From NCBI RefSeq assembly GCF_003265705.1, contig NW_020312817.1:50939504-51003503 (forward strand): 64,000 bases of DNA, read 5' to 3'. Origin of the DNA: Callorhinus ursinus (lineage: Eukaryota; Chordata; Mammalia; Carnivora; Otariidae). A program made the position numbers and the translations under genes. Of this stretch, positions 35,876-46,899 are shown one piece after another (position 1 is the stretch's first letter; the number at the start of each line of letters is the position of its first letter). The notes beneath the pieces are model-generated. The model was given only the letters and a program-made list of their open reading frames with translations, was not told where the DNA came from and ran no database searches.

Positions 35876-36788
35876 AAAGTCCATAATTTATATAGGGTCA
35901 CTCTTTGTGTTGTATATTCTATGGGTTTTATAATATAAATAGTAAATATATATAATAATACATACATCATGACACGTGTCCTCCATTCAGTATCATCCAG
36001 AATAGTTTCACTGCCCTAACAGTCTCTTGTGCTCCGTCTATTCATACCTCCTCCACTCCTTTGTCCACCCCCTGGCAATCACTGATCTTTTTACTATCTC
36101 CATAATTTTGCTTTTCCCATAATGTCATATGCTTGGAGTCATGTAGCTATACATTTCCTTGTATGCACTGCTTTTTCTTCATCAGACAAATTTGGTAAGT
36201 TGTACTTTCAGTTAGTACAAAATATTTTTAAGTTTCTCTTGAGACTTCCTCTTTGATCCATGTGTTATTTAGGTGTGTTTGGGTGTGTTTTATTTTATCC
36301 TCCAAGGATTTTGGGATTTTCTAGCTATCTTTATGTTACTAATTTTTAAAATTCTCTTGTGCTTTTCCTTTATAGTCCTCTCCTCATCCATAACCCTTGA
36401 CAACCACTGATATGTTCTCCATCTCTATAGTTCTGTGTCTTTGAGAATGTCACATAAATGGTATAAATGGTGTACATATGTACACTTTTGAGACTGGCAT
36501 TTTCACTCCGCATGGTGTCTTTGATATTCATCCAAATTACTGTATGTATCAATAATTCACTCCTATTTATTGCTGAATATTATTCTGTTGTGCGGATGTA
36601 CCACAAGTTGTTTATCCAGTCAGCTGTCAAAGGGATTTGGGTTGTTTTCAGCTTTTAATAGAGATACTATAAACAGTTGTGTACAGGATTTTGTGTGAAC
36701 ATAAGTTTTCTTTTATCTAGGATAAATACCATGGAACGAGATTGCTGGATTATAGGGTAGGTATATGTTTAACTTTTAAGAAAGTGAC

Positions 36789-36985
36789 CAGGGGCACCTG
36801 GGTGGCTCAGTCTAAGCGTCTGCCTTCAAGCTCAGGTCATGATCCCAGGGTCCTGGGATCGAGCCCTGCATCGGGCTCCCTGCTCAGCCGGAAGCCTGCT
36901 TCTTCCTCTCCCACTCCCCCTGCTTGTGTTCCCTCTCTCGCTGTGTCTCTCTCTGTCAAATAAATAAATAAAATATTTAAAAAAA
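36789..36985 (+). mobile_element. Young-type SINEC in the L1M
   Basis: Full head, body with 'tcgctgtgtctctctctgtc', and AAATAAATAAATAAAATATT plus poly(A). The flanks share AAAGTGAC at 36781-36788 and 36986-36993. Confidence 0.94.
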
Positions 36986-37207
36986 AAAGTGACAAAACTC
37001 TTTTCAGAATGCCCCACTAGCAGTGTTTGTGAGTTCCAGTTGCTCAACATCCTCTCCAGCACTTCTATTTTTTCTCTGTGAGTTTTAGATGTGTAGTGAT
37101 GTTATCATTGTTTTAATTGGTCTGTCTGCCCTGGCTAGTGATCTTGAGCATCTTTTCATGCCATCCAGGTGTTCTTATTGGTGAAGTGTCTGCTCAAATA
37201 TTTTGCC

Positions 37208-37288
37208 TATTTTTTTTTTAAGATTTTATTTATTTATTTGACAGAGCAGGAGAGCACGTGCACAAGTAGGGGGAGGGGCAGACTGAGG
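37208..37288 (-). mobile_element. 5'-truncated SINEC fragment in the L1M
   Basis: Only the T-rich tail (TTTATTTATTTATTTGACAG) and part of the CT-rich region remain. The tRNA-like head is absent. The L1 sequence on the two sides is not contiguous, so some L1 was lost at the same junction. Confidence 0.82.
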
Positions 37289-37775
37289 TGAGATAATGTG
37301 ATTTACAGATATCTTTTCCTAGTCTGTAGCTTGTTAAAAATTTTTTTTAACAGTATCTGTTACAAAGCTCAAGTTTTTTAATATTGATGAAGCTTAATTT
37401 ATCAGATTAAATAATTGATCATGGTTTTGGTGTCATATCTAAGAATTTTGGTGTCATGTCTCTGAATTCTTTGTATTTTGGGCATATGGATGTCTGGTTG
37501 TTCCAATACCATATGAATTTTGCTCCTTTGTCAAAAATCTAGTGGCCATATCTGTGTGAGTCTGTTTCTGTCATTTCTGTTCTGTTGGGGTGTGGGTCTG
37601 TCCTTTCACCAATAATATATTGTCTTGGTTACTGTAGTGTTAAAGTAAGTCTTACAAGCAGGTAGTACGTTTTTTCCTGCTTTATTCTTTTTCCAAATTA
37701 AAAAAAATATTCTAGTTTCTTTGCTTTTCCATATACATTTTAGAACTAGCTTGTCTACATCTACAAAAATTGTGC

Positions 37776-37973
37776 CGGTGGACGCTTGGGTGGCTCAGTT
37801 GGTTAAGCGACTGCCTTTAGCTCAGGTCATGATCCTGGAGTCCCGGGATCGAGTCCCACATCAGGCTCCCTCCTCGGTGGGGAGTCCGCTTTGCCCTCTG
37901 ACCCTCCCCCCTCTCATGCTCTCTCTCTCTCTCTCTCATTCTTTCTCTCAAATAAATAAATAAAATCTTAAAA
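37776..37973 (+). mobile_element. SINEC, distinct subfamily, first member of inverted pair
   Basis: Shares the 'gatcctggagtcccgggatc' and 'ctgaccctcccccctctcatg' variants with the copy at 27103. The TSD AAAAATTGTGC is perfect at 37765-37775 and 37974-37984. The next SINE begins 21 bp later on the other strand. Confidence 0.95.
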
Positions 37974-37994
37974 AAAAATTGTGCTGGGATTTTT

Positions 37995-38194
37995 TTTTTT
38001 AAATATTTTATTTATTTATTTGCTAGAGAGAGAGAGAGAGCATAGGCGAGAGAGAGTGAGTGAGAGTACAAGCAGGGGGAGCTGCAGGCTCCCTACTGAG
38101 CAAGGAGCCCGATGCGGGACTCGATCCCAGGATCCTGGGATCATGACCTGGGCTGAAGGCAGCCGCTTAACCGACTGAGCCACCCAGGCGTCCC
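37995..38194 (-). mobile_element. SINEC, second member of inverted pair, 14-bp TSD
   Basis: T-rich tail, CT-rich part in reverse, body and head ending 'cacccaggcgtccc'. The TSD TGTGCTGGGATTTT is perfect at 37981-37994 (starting at the T of 37980) and 38195-38208. That TSD uses bases belonging to the right-hand flank of the first SINE, and both insertions chose the same AT-rich spot in the L1M. Confidence 0.95.
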
Positions 38195-38683
38195 TGTGCT
38201 GGGATTTTAATTGTAATTTCACTGAATCTGTGATTCCATTTGGGGAGAATTGATGTCTTTATTAGGTGTGGTCTTCTAATCCATAGATATCTCCATTTAT
38301 TTAGGTCTCCTTTGATTTCTTTCATTAGCATTTTGTAATTTTCATCATATAGGTCCTGTATATGTTTGTTAGATTTCTACCAATTATTTCATATTTCTTT
38401 TAAGCTGTAAATGATACTAAATTTTTTTTGGTTTTCATTGTTACTGATAGTTTATAGAAATACAAGTGATATTTGTATGTTGATTTTATATCCTGTAAGC
38501 TTGCCAAACTCAATATTTTATTGTTGGATTTTTTTTTTTTTAAGATTCTTTGGGACTTTTTAGGTAGATAATCATGTCATCTGTGAATAGTGACAGTTTT
38601 ATTTTTTTCCTGCTAATCCATATGCCTTTAATTTTTCATTCTTATTGCATTGACCAGGTACTTCTCAGTTCCCTGGCTTCTCT

Positions 38684-38684
<1 letters not shown>

Positions 38685-38714
<30 letters not shown>
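38685..38714 (+). repeat. C homopolymer of 30 nt
   Basis: Thirty consecutive C bases, with pure G on the other strand, at the right edge of the recognisable L1M ORF2 sequence. Such runs can form quadruplex structures and are commonly mis-sized in assemblies. Confidence 0.97.
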
Positions 38715-39350
38715 ATCTTCTGACTAGAAAGCTGGGGCTTTTATTACTTTGCTTTCCTGTAGACTTCCCCAACTGCCCCCTCATCCTGGGTCAAACAGTG
38801 AGAGGACAGAAAGAAAGAAACACTGGGGCTTGGCCCCACCGTTTTAGGACAACAGTTCCACCATATGAAGGGAACGTTTCCTTTCCCTTAGAGGTTTAGC
38901 TCTTGTGGGCTGAAACTGGCCATTAGTGACCAATGCCACTGTTGCTTGAGGTTACTTACAGGCTGTGGTGGGATAGAGAAGAAAAAGGTGAGATATTCCC
39001 ATACTCTCTGAGCATTAGGTACTATCTTTTCTGTTCTGTGGGCTAAAACTGGAGGGCTGGTCCTGAAGCTTCATTGCCCACCTCCGTGTTTCTGTTACAT
39101 TGAGTCCAAGCTGGGAGATAACAGAAGTTAAAAAAAAAAAAAAGTTTACTGTCCAGCCTAGTGATACTTCAAGTTCTGGTGTTCTTCTCTAGTCAGCCTG
39201 CTACTGTTTACTTTTCATAGTCTTCAAAGAGCTGTTCCCTGCCTTCTCTGTCCAGATTTCATAGCTATATTCAGCGGGAGTCATAGGTTTGAGTATGCTT
39301 ACTCCATTTTATCTGGAACTGGACTCCACTAATGGAATTTTACAGAGGTT
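38715..39350 (-). mobile_element. Probable L1M non-ORF2 (5' region) sequence
   Basis: The text 'agctatattcagcgggagtc' followed by 'gtatgcttactccattttat' resembles a segment I associate with the 5' region of old L1M elements in reverse. A similar segment lies at 54880-54970. This would extend the antisense L1M on the other side of the C homopolymer. The assignment is tentative. Confidence 0.4.
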
Positions 39351-39621
39351 GAGCTAAACCATCTCTCTTGTATGTAGTCTAAGTGATCAAGAGTGAATGA
39401 GCTCCTGATGTTATCATAGTTATTATTGAAAATGTTTTGTGATACAGCAATTAATAGACAAGTGCACTAATGAAGACAAAGTTGTTGTTAGGGGACATGA
39501 GATCAGAGTAGCATTTGTATCCTTGAGCATACTCCTTAAGGAAATTCCAAGGGTATCATGGGTAATTCTTCTTTATTTGTGCCATTAGAAAGAGCTCCAT
39601 GTGTATAATACTTGGTCATTA

Positions 39622-40178
39622 CAGTTGACCCTCGAAAATATGGGTTGAACTCTGTGAATCCATTTATATACATGGATTTTTTTTTGATACACTACAGTAG
39701 ATGTATTTTCTCGTCCTTATGATTTTCTTTTTTCTTTAAAGATTTATTTATTTATTTGAGAGAGAGAGAGAGAGAGAGACAGGTGGGGGGGAGGAGCAGA
39801 GGGAGAGGAAGAGAAATACTTAAGCAGACTCCCTGCTGAGCACGGAGCCCATTAGAGGGCTCCATTCCAGGACCCTGAGAGCATGACCTGAGCTGAAATC
39901 AGGAATGGGAGCTTAACTGACTGAGCCACCCAGAGGTGCACCTTCCTTATGATTTTCTTAATAACATTTTATTTTCTCTAGTTTACTTTCATGGAAGAAT
40001 ACAGTGTATATACATATAACATACAAAACGTGTTAATCAAGTGTTTATGTTATTGGTAAGGCTTCTGGTCAGCAGTAGGCTGTTAGTATTCCATTTTGGG
40101 GGAGTCAAGTTATATGTGAATTTTTGACTATGCAGGGGATTGGCTCCCCTCATCCTTGCATATTTTGAGGGTCAACTG
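39622..40178. mobile_element. Tigger-like DNA transposon with terminal inverted repeats, split by a SINE
   Basis: The left end CAGTTGACCCTCGAAAATAT and the right end, read in reverse, CAGTTGACCCTCAAAATATG are terminal inverted repeats. A TA precedes the left end, the mariner/Tigger target, and the right side has TT. Without the inserted SINE and its duplicated target the element is about 330 bp, a typical non-autonomous size. No transposase is encoded. The exact MER/Tigger family is not assigned. Confidence 0.82.
39730..39943 (-). mobile_element. SINEC inside the Tigger-like element, 16-bp TSD
   Basis: T-rich tail with (GA)n on this strand, body and a head ending 'gagccacccagaggtgca'. The TSD TCCTTATGATTTTCTT is perfect at 39714-39729 and 39944-39959, which dates the SINE after the DNA transposon. 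Confidence 0.95.
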
Positions 40179-40179
40179 T

Positions 40180-41343
40180 TACTTATTATAGGCTTTATTT
40201 CTTTCATCTTTTTGGTTAGGTAAATCTTAGTTTTAAGAATTAGGGATAGTACTGCCAGTCTGCAGACTGATTTTTAATCAGTGAAGCCAACTCTTAATTC
40301 TTACTCTAAAAAAAGGCTTACTGAAAGGAGAGAGTACGATAGAGTAGTAAAGGAGAATATTGTACCACTTTATGCGATGGTTCCTTGGTTTTTGTCTAGA
40401 CTGATCTATGTGAGTTAAACCTTTTGCTGTTTTCAGATTGCCTGACCCTTTTGTAAGCTAAGGCCTTTAAGAGTTTAACATTACAAATACCTTAGGTTCA
40501 TTGGCATATGCAGAACAAATGTGAATCAAACACAAAATGATTCTTTCAAGAATTTTATTTATTGATGTGGTAGCGAAATACTACACTGTTTACAGTAGAG
40601 AACTAAGTGGGATTTGGGGTATGCTGAGAAGTTGACAGCTTGTGGGTCCTGAACAAAATACTGTCTTTTGTGGGATAAAAGAAGAAAAGATGTGTTCTTG
40701 AAATGATTATTTATAAATTATTTGAAATCTTGTTCTGTTTCCAGCTCAGGAGGCATTTGCCAGCATTGTGGTCACTGCAATAGTGAAATTTTGGATGGGA
40801 AAAAAAAAAAAAAAACCCTCACAGAAGTCTGTTTGCATTTGACAAACAAGATAAAGAACCCTTAAGATAAGCTTAAGTAAAACATAGTTGTGCACACAAT
40901 ACTTTCACTTTCTTTCTTAGGGCTAAATAATTAGGGATTGGAATAAGAATTGTAGGAATTAAGTGTAACATGAATCATGGGTAGGTGGAAAGGATTTTGC
41001 TTGTTATACAGTTGGTAAAAGATTAGCAGTCACTTGAAGGGTAGAGATCCCATGGAGAGATATTTGCTTTTTGTGTGAATTTATCTTTTTCAGGTGGGAA
41101 GGTAATAGCTCATTTTAGGTTAGGTTTTTTTTTTTTTTTTTTGAATTTGGGCTGTGGTCAAAAGACTGCATTGTTTTCAAATTGTATATATTCCAATTTT
41201 ATTAATTTATTATATGTTTTTACCTACTTCCTAAAATAATTTGAGGTATCCCTGGGAGAAGACAGAGATCTACAAATACTGGGGTTAAATGAATAGTAAT
41301 ATAGTAATGAAAATGATAGTGGATAAGAGGCATAACTAAAAGG
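40180..41343. other. Unassigned AT-rich sequence
   Basis: No gene or repeat was recognised apart from homopolymers: about 15 A at 40800-40815 and a T run of about 17 near 41127. Confidence 0.4.
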
Positions 41344-41358
41344 AAGAGGAAATAATTA

Positions 41359-41536
41359 GGGGTGCCTGGGTGGCTCAGTCGGTTAAGCATCGGATTCTTG
41401 ATTTTGGCCCAGATCGTGATCTCAGGGTCGTGGAATCAAGTCCAGTGTGGAGCTCCATGCTCAGTGGGGAGTCTGCTTGAGATTGTCTCTCCCTCTGCCC
41501 CTCCTCCCCTCAAATAAATAAATAAATCTTAAAAAA
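41359..41536 (+). mobile_element. Older SINEC subfamily, 15-bp TSD
   Basis: Head GGGTGCCTGGGTGGCTCAG, variants 'gcatcggattcttgatttt' and 'tctgcttgagattgtctc', and tail AAATAAATAAATAAATC. The TSD AAGAGGAAATAATTA is perfect at 41344-41358 and 41537-41551. Confidence 0.95.
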
Positions 41537-41551
41537 AAGAGGAAATAATTA

Positions 41552-43473
41552 TACTAGGAAACTAATCTATAGAAAGTTACTGGATTTCTTTATGTAACCT
41601 TACTCATGGGTAATTTTCATCAATGTCTGATATAAAGAAGTGTGACTTTTCCCCCCTGGCAGTTTCTAAGAGAATGCAGAGTTTTGTTTTGGTTTTCAAA
41701 TTAAAGATAACTCCTGATTATTTGGGATGGGGGGTACAACAGTAACTATGGCTAAAAACAAAGTATAATTTGTGAAAAAAAATTACTCTCTATAAAAATA
41801 TATACACTTATTAGAAAGTGTATTTCTCTGTCTCTTTTTCTCTTTGTCACCCAGACTTGTAACAATCAAAAGGCCAGTCACTTAGGAAAGGAAAGCCAAA
41901 AGCCCTTTGTTGGCTCCAGTACCACAGTGTCAGGACGAAGAAGGTGGTGGAATTCTGTGATGGGAACAAGGCAGTGGAGGGAGGGAACATTGCAGCTGAA
42001 ACTGAGTCTTGGCTCCTCCCAGATCATTATAATATTTGGAAAATAAAAGGGGCTCAGCCATGAAACTAACAATAGTTAACAAATTATTTTAACAGACAGA
42101 AATGTGTGGTACACTTGGCCATTAAATGTTTTTTGTTCTCCTAAATTACTGAATTTTATTGGTCTTAAACTTTTAAGTTGATTTTGTACTTTTTAAAGAG
42201 GCTAGTGTTTCTTTTACTATTATATGTGAATTACTTTTGATTTCTCTCATCTCCTGCTCTTTCTCTTTGACTGTCTCCGATACATTGATCCGTTAAAGGT
42301 CCAGAACATATCTATACTGGTTCCTTGAGGATGTTTTTGTGTGATGTGACCTTCAGTATAGTTATAGAGACAGTTAGAACTAAAGAGCAGGACTGGATAG
42401 TTAACCAGTTCTTTGGTCTTTGTTTTCCAATGTTTGTTGCCTTATTTCAATGATCCATATAATTTTTCAAATTACAAAAAAATTAAACAATTAATCTTTT
42501 CCTCACTGATTTGAAATGCTACCTTTACATACTTTGGCTGTTTTTGGACCGTTCTATTCGTTTTTCTTCTATTGCACCCTATTTCAACTATCATCACTTT
42601 ATGCTGTACTCTAATTTTTAGCTCCCTTTCATTATTCTTAGTTTAAAATGATTTGAGGCATTTTCATCTATTTATTCTGTCATTTCTAACATTTCCTTTG
42701 AAAATGTCATTGTTTCATAAGAAATTTCAATTTTGGAAATAATTACATTATATTTCTAATTTGTGGTTGAATAGACATATTTACAATAGAGGCATCACAT
42801 CCAGGAACATGGTGTATATCTTCATTTATTCTGGTCTTATGTCTATTAAATTTCATAAATCAAGATATGCTCAGAAAATATTAAATTTAAACTGGGAGCC
42901 TTTCCAAAATATCTCATCTCAGGGATGGTTAACTAGTCCAATATTGCTAAAGTAGAAAGGCACTCTCTACGTAAAAATGGAATTTTAAGTTTTGGTCATC
43001 ATGCTTTCAACAATTAGTTGAATCTGTTTTTTTTTTTTGTTGTTGTTGTTGTTGTTAAATATTACAGTGTTCATTTCCAGGCATTGGACACTGGAATTTC
43101 TCCATGTTTGGGTTTTTACTTTGATTCATTTTGTGTTTGAAGTGCATCTTTGAATACTCTTTCAATAAGTTTACGTGCAATGGAATTTACATGGATGAAA
43201 ATCATGTGGAACTATTGTATATTTGAAGAATTCCACCTCCCCTTATCCTTCTCTCACAAATAACAATTTTTTTGAATGTAGAATTCTTGTGTCATGTGCT
43301 TTCCCCCTTCAGAATTATTTTCCTCCATTGTTTTCTTTCATTTATGGTAGCAGTCTGGTATCTGCTTGATTTTTCTTTTTAGCTTATCTTTAAAAACAAT
43401 CTATAAATTTGGGGAATTAAAAAAAACCTTGATAGTTTTGAATAAGTTGGCACACAGTTATTCATAATATGTG
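41552..43473. other. Unassigned AT-rich sequence
   Basis: No gene was recognised. A (TTG)n stretch lies at about 43038-43057. Parts of 42600-43440 have the flavour of very old LINE sequence, but I cannot align them to a family with confidence. Confidence 0.35.
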
Positions 43474-43486
43474 CTTGTATTTTTTT

Positions 43487-43489
43487 ATT

Positions 43490-43540
<51 letters not shown>

Positions 43541-43730
43541 TAAAGGTTTTATTTATTTATTTGACACAGAGAGAGAGATAGCAAGAGCAGGAACACAGAC
43601 AGGGGGAGTGGGAGAGGGAGAAGCAGGCTTCCTGCTGAGCAGGGAGCCCAATGCAGGGCTCGATCCCAGGACCCTGGGACCATGACCTGAGCTGAAGGCA
43701 GACGCTTAACATCTGAGCCACCCAGGCGCC
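43487..43730 (-). mobile_element. Young-type SINEC with greatly expanded tail
   Basis: Body and head end 'cacccaggcgccc'. The TSD CTTGTATTTTTTT is perfect at 43474-43486 and 43731-43743. The tail, normally three or four TTTA units on this strand, has grown to about fourteen. Confidence 0.95.
43488..43542 (+). repeat. (TTTA)n microsatellite in a SINE tail
   Basis: About 14 near-perfect TTTA units. It arose from the AAAT-rich tail of the minus-strand SINE that contains it and is likely to vary in length between individuals. Confidence 0.95.
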
Positions 43731-43744
43731 CTTGTATTTTTTTT

Positions 43745-45067
43745 TTTTAATTGACCTTCATATTCCCTAGTTTTTGAGGTAAGTGATCATAGTTACAATT
43801 TTTTCTGCATAAACTTTACTGCTCCTAACAGAGGTATTTGTAGAGTGGTTGCTAAAATCTTTTTACTTAATTGTTTGAATCATTCAGTAATTCTGGACAC
43901 TGAGTATGTGTCCCATGTCTATAAGAAAATCATATTTGTTCTCCTAAGGAAAATTACTGGCAGAAGTATGGTTAATTTGTGAATAACTTGTTTCTACATG
44001 GTTCTTGGTTCTACATGGGCTAACAATTTTCAAAAGATAAATATGTTTGAAAATTAAAAGAATGTATTAATTCTATGTTACTGTTTATGTATGGTGTTAC
44101 TTGTTTTCATTCAATATCTCTGTGTTTTTCTTGGAAAGTATTTAAGATAGTTCATGTAGAATAAAACCCAAGAAAACATGTTCAGCCTGTTTTCTGCTTA
44201 ATTAACCTATAAAATCATACAGACTCCTAACTTGTTGAGATATTTTTGTGACTGGAGCATTTGTGGCAGTCGATGTATGGGTGATAACAGCTGTTGGGAA
44301 TTATATTTGGGGGCTTTGAATTGAAAATAATTATGGCATAAAGTTGTGTGGTCAAGAAAGGCAAAAAAAAAAAAAGAAGAAAGAGAGAAAAAGAAATGAC
44401 TTACCCTCAATGTCTAGTATGTAAACATTTCATGTATTCAGAAAGTATGAAAAGGCACTTCGTTAATTTACATCTCTGGAGGAGCCAAAAATAACAAGAA
44501 AACCAGACTTAAACTCCAAATGTCAGTTTTAAAATCTAGTTTCCCCTTCAACCCAAGTGATTGTTGTTAATTTCCTTTGAGTTTTTCTTGGTTAATCCGG
44601 GTAATCATAAATGTGAAAGAAATAGGAAACTTACCTCAGGATTTCACATATATACCTTTTGGGAATAAGATAAAACTTCTAGAAGACAGTTGTTAAAGAC
44701 TTCCATGTAGATTGAAAGCTAGAAGAAAATCTGATGTCTAAAAGTGTGTTTTTTAAAAAATTAAATGGTGGATGTTATGCAATGATATGTTATCAAAGAT
44801 TTATTATAAATCAGTGTACTTTCACCAGCCCTAGAGCCCTTTGATGTTATTAATACTTAGTATCCATTTAGATTCATTTCTGGCAATACTACAATCATTA
44901 CTTATGGAAGCTTGGTATAGCCTGTTGAAGCATGTATATGGGAAGATTTGTATTTGATAAAGCCTCTGCTAAATGTTGGGCTCAGATGTTAGGTATCAAA
45001 TCAATAATTTTGCTCAGCCAATTGATACTATTCCTTCTTTAGAGTGTATGTATTTAGGACTAGAGGT
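43745..45067. other. Unassigned AT-rich sequence
   Basis: No exon, RNA gene or repeat family was recognised. A purine-rich stretch at 44365-44397 gives an apparent Phe/Ser-rich open frame on the minus strand, which is compositional. Confidence 0.4.
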
Positions 45068-45084
45068 AAAACTAGGTGATTTTT

Positions 45085-45223
45085 AATTTTTTTATCTTTT
45101 TGGTCAATTAATTTTATGTTTTTATTTTAATTCCAGTTAGTTAACATTCAGTGTTATATTAGTTTAGTTGTACAATATAGTGATTCGACACTTCCATACA
45201 TTACCTGGTGCTCATCACGACAC
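45085..45223 (-). mobile_element. Carnivore L1 3' end, 5'-truncated to about 140 bp, TSD
   Basis: Contains the reversed carnivore L1 3'UTR text 'gttagttaacattcagtg', 'gtacaatatagtgattcgac' and 'cctggtgctcatcacgac' after a T-rich tail. The TSD AAAACTAGGTGATTTTT at 45068-45084 matches AAAACTAGATGATTTTT at 45224-45240 (16 of 17), so the insertion is complete at this size. Confidence 0.9.
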
Positions 45224-45433
45224 AAAACTAGATGATTTTTTAAAAGTCTCTTTTAACTTGATGTCAGTTGAAAGACATGCTCTACTATATTGCCTTCTGG
45301 AAAAAGGCAAAATGATTATAACAGTAATTTTCCTTTTCTCTGTGGAATTACATATATATGAAATATTTTATTATTATATATGAGATATAATATGTGTGTA
45401 TATATAAAAATTTATATCTATTATATGAGTAAG

Positions 45434-45434
<1 letters not shown>

Positions 45435-45467
<33 letters not shown>
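45435..45467 (+). repeat. (TG)n microsatellite
   Basis: About 16 uninterrupted TG units after a TATATATA-rich stretch (45350-45415). It is a likely length polymorphism. Confidence 0.97.
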
Positions 45468-45470
<3 letters not shown>

Positions 45471-46256
45471 GCTTATTTTCATGGAATTATTTTCACTCAG
45501 ACAGATAAGCAATAGAGGCTGTAATTAGATTGTTTCTAGCAACAAATAAAATTTCTGTCATTCCGTCATTGCTGATAATTGCAAAGTTTCACTTACTTAA
45601 TCAGGAAAAATGATAGGAAGAGTACATTTTCTTTAGAAACTGTTATTCTGTCTTATTGGCCTAAAAAGCAGCATTATTTTGGTGGGTGATATGAATCATT
45701 ATTAAAGTCACTATGACAGATTTTTGATGCGATTTGCCCTATGACAATAAAATCTGTTGAAAAATAGGATTTCTGTGTCTTCTCAGCACAAAAGTTAATC
45801 AGCTTTTCCTATTCATAAAGTGGTTATCACATTTCATTTCCCTTAGTTGTCTGACTTTAATATTTTGCAGAACAAGCAGTACCAAGGAATTGGTAATGGT
45901 TCTGTGGTTGTTGGGTAGTTTTGTAAATGACCTGAATAAATGTAAATATGCTATCAGATTGAAGAGGCTGGGATATCCATCACTGGATAATAGGATTTGA
46001 ATTTAATGTAGAGTCAGAGCAAACTAAGACATGTAGATGCAAACTTAGTTAAGAGTAGAGTAAGAAATGTAAAAGCTACGTATAAGTTATAAGGGAGATA
46101 CAGATTTAAAGATTTATTGAAATATGATTTCATTATATCTAGGGTTTATTTTGGAAAAAAGTTTTAATATTGAAATAAGATAATATTTCAATAAGATAAG
46201 ATAATATTGAAATAATGAAATAAGACTGTATTCTTTTTTTAAAAGATCTATTTACT

Positions 46257-46440
46257 GGGGGTGCCTGGGTGGCTCAGTCCATTAAGTGTCTGCCTTTGTC
46301 TCAGGTCATGGTCTCAGGGTCCTGGGGTTGAGCCCTGCATCGGGCTCCCTGCTCAGTGGGGGGTCTGCTTGTCTCTCTCCCTCTGCCCCTCCCTGTTTGC
46401 TCTGTCTCTGTCTCTCTCTGTCTCAAATAAATAAATAAAA
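46257..46440 (+). mobile_element. SINEC inserted into the tail of an opposite SINEC
   Basis: Head GGGGTGCCTGGGTGGCTCAG, body, CT-rich part and AAATAAATAAATAAAA. It lies directly after 'aaaagatctatttact', the reversed tail of the minus-strand SINE that continues on the right. Confidence 0.92.
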
Positions 46441-46579
46441 AGAGAGCTGAGGGAGAGAGAGAGAGATTCCCCACTGAGCACTGAGCCCAAGGCAGGGCTC
46501 AATCCCACGACCCTGAGATCATGACCTGAACCAAAACTAAGAGTTGGACACTTAACTGACTGAGCCACCCAGGCGCCCC
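46441..46579 (-). mobile_element. SINEC, older, host of the copy on its left
   Basis: Body and head end 'cacccaggcgcccc'. The poly(T) start lies at about 46233-46256, left of the inserted SINE. The outer flanks share a degraded TSD (CTGTATTCTTT on the left, GTGTACTCTTT on the right). The two SINEs form an inverted repeat. Confidence 0.9.
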
Positions 46580-46899
46580 AGTGTACTCTTTATCATGATC
46601 ACTATTCAACATTTAATAGAAATTCAGTCAGTACAATAAAGAAGAATATGAAATGAATTGTGTAAAAAGTAAAGAGGGGCAGAGTTATTTAAACTTGCAA
46701 TACAATGCAATTGTGGATAAGCCCAAGAAAATCATTTGGAAAATGATTTGAACTAATGAGAGACTAGTGACTAGCCACAAATATATGAAACTTGATGCCT
46801 TACCATATGCAAGAAATTAGAAGTAGAAAGAATGGGAAAAAAGATACTATATACAAGAGCATTGACAACAACTACACACTCTCAAATATATGTATACTT

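Larger units (their letters stand above)
35520..38665 (-). mobile_element. Long ancient L1M, interrupted by SINEs
   Basis: Reading the plus strand, the element runs from its 3'UTR (35530-36120, 'cagttttaggtttactcag', 'ttcactgccctaacagtctc') through the distal ORF2 region (36380-37170, 'tgctggattatagggtagg', 'cttgagcatcttttcatgcc') to the reverse-transcriptase part (37330-38665, 'tgtctacatctacaaaaatt', 'gataatcatgtcatctgtga'). Five SINE insertions lie within it at 35679, 36789, 37208, 37776 and 37995. All frames are broken. About 3.1 kb in total, of which roughly 2.2 kb is L1. Confidence 0.85.
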
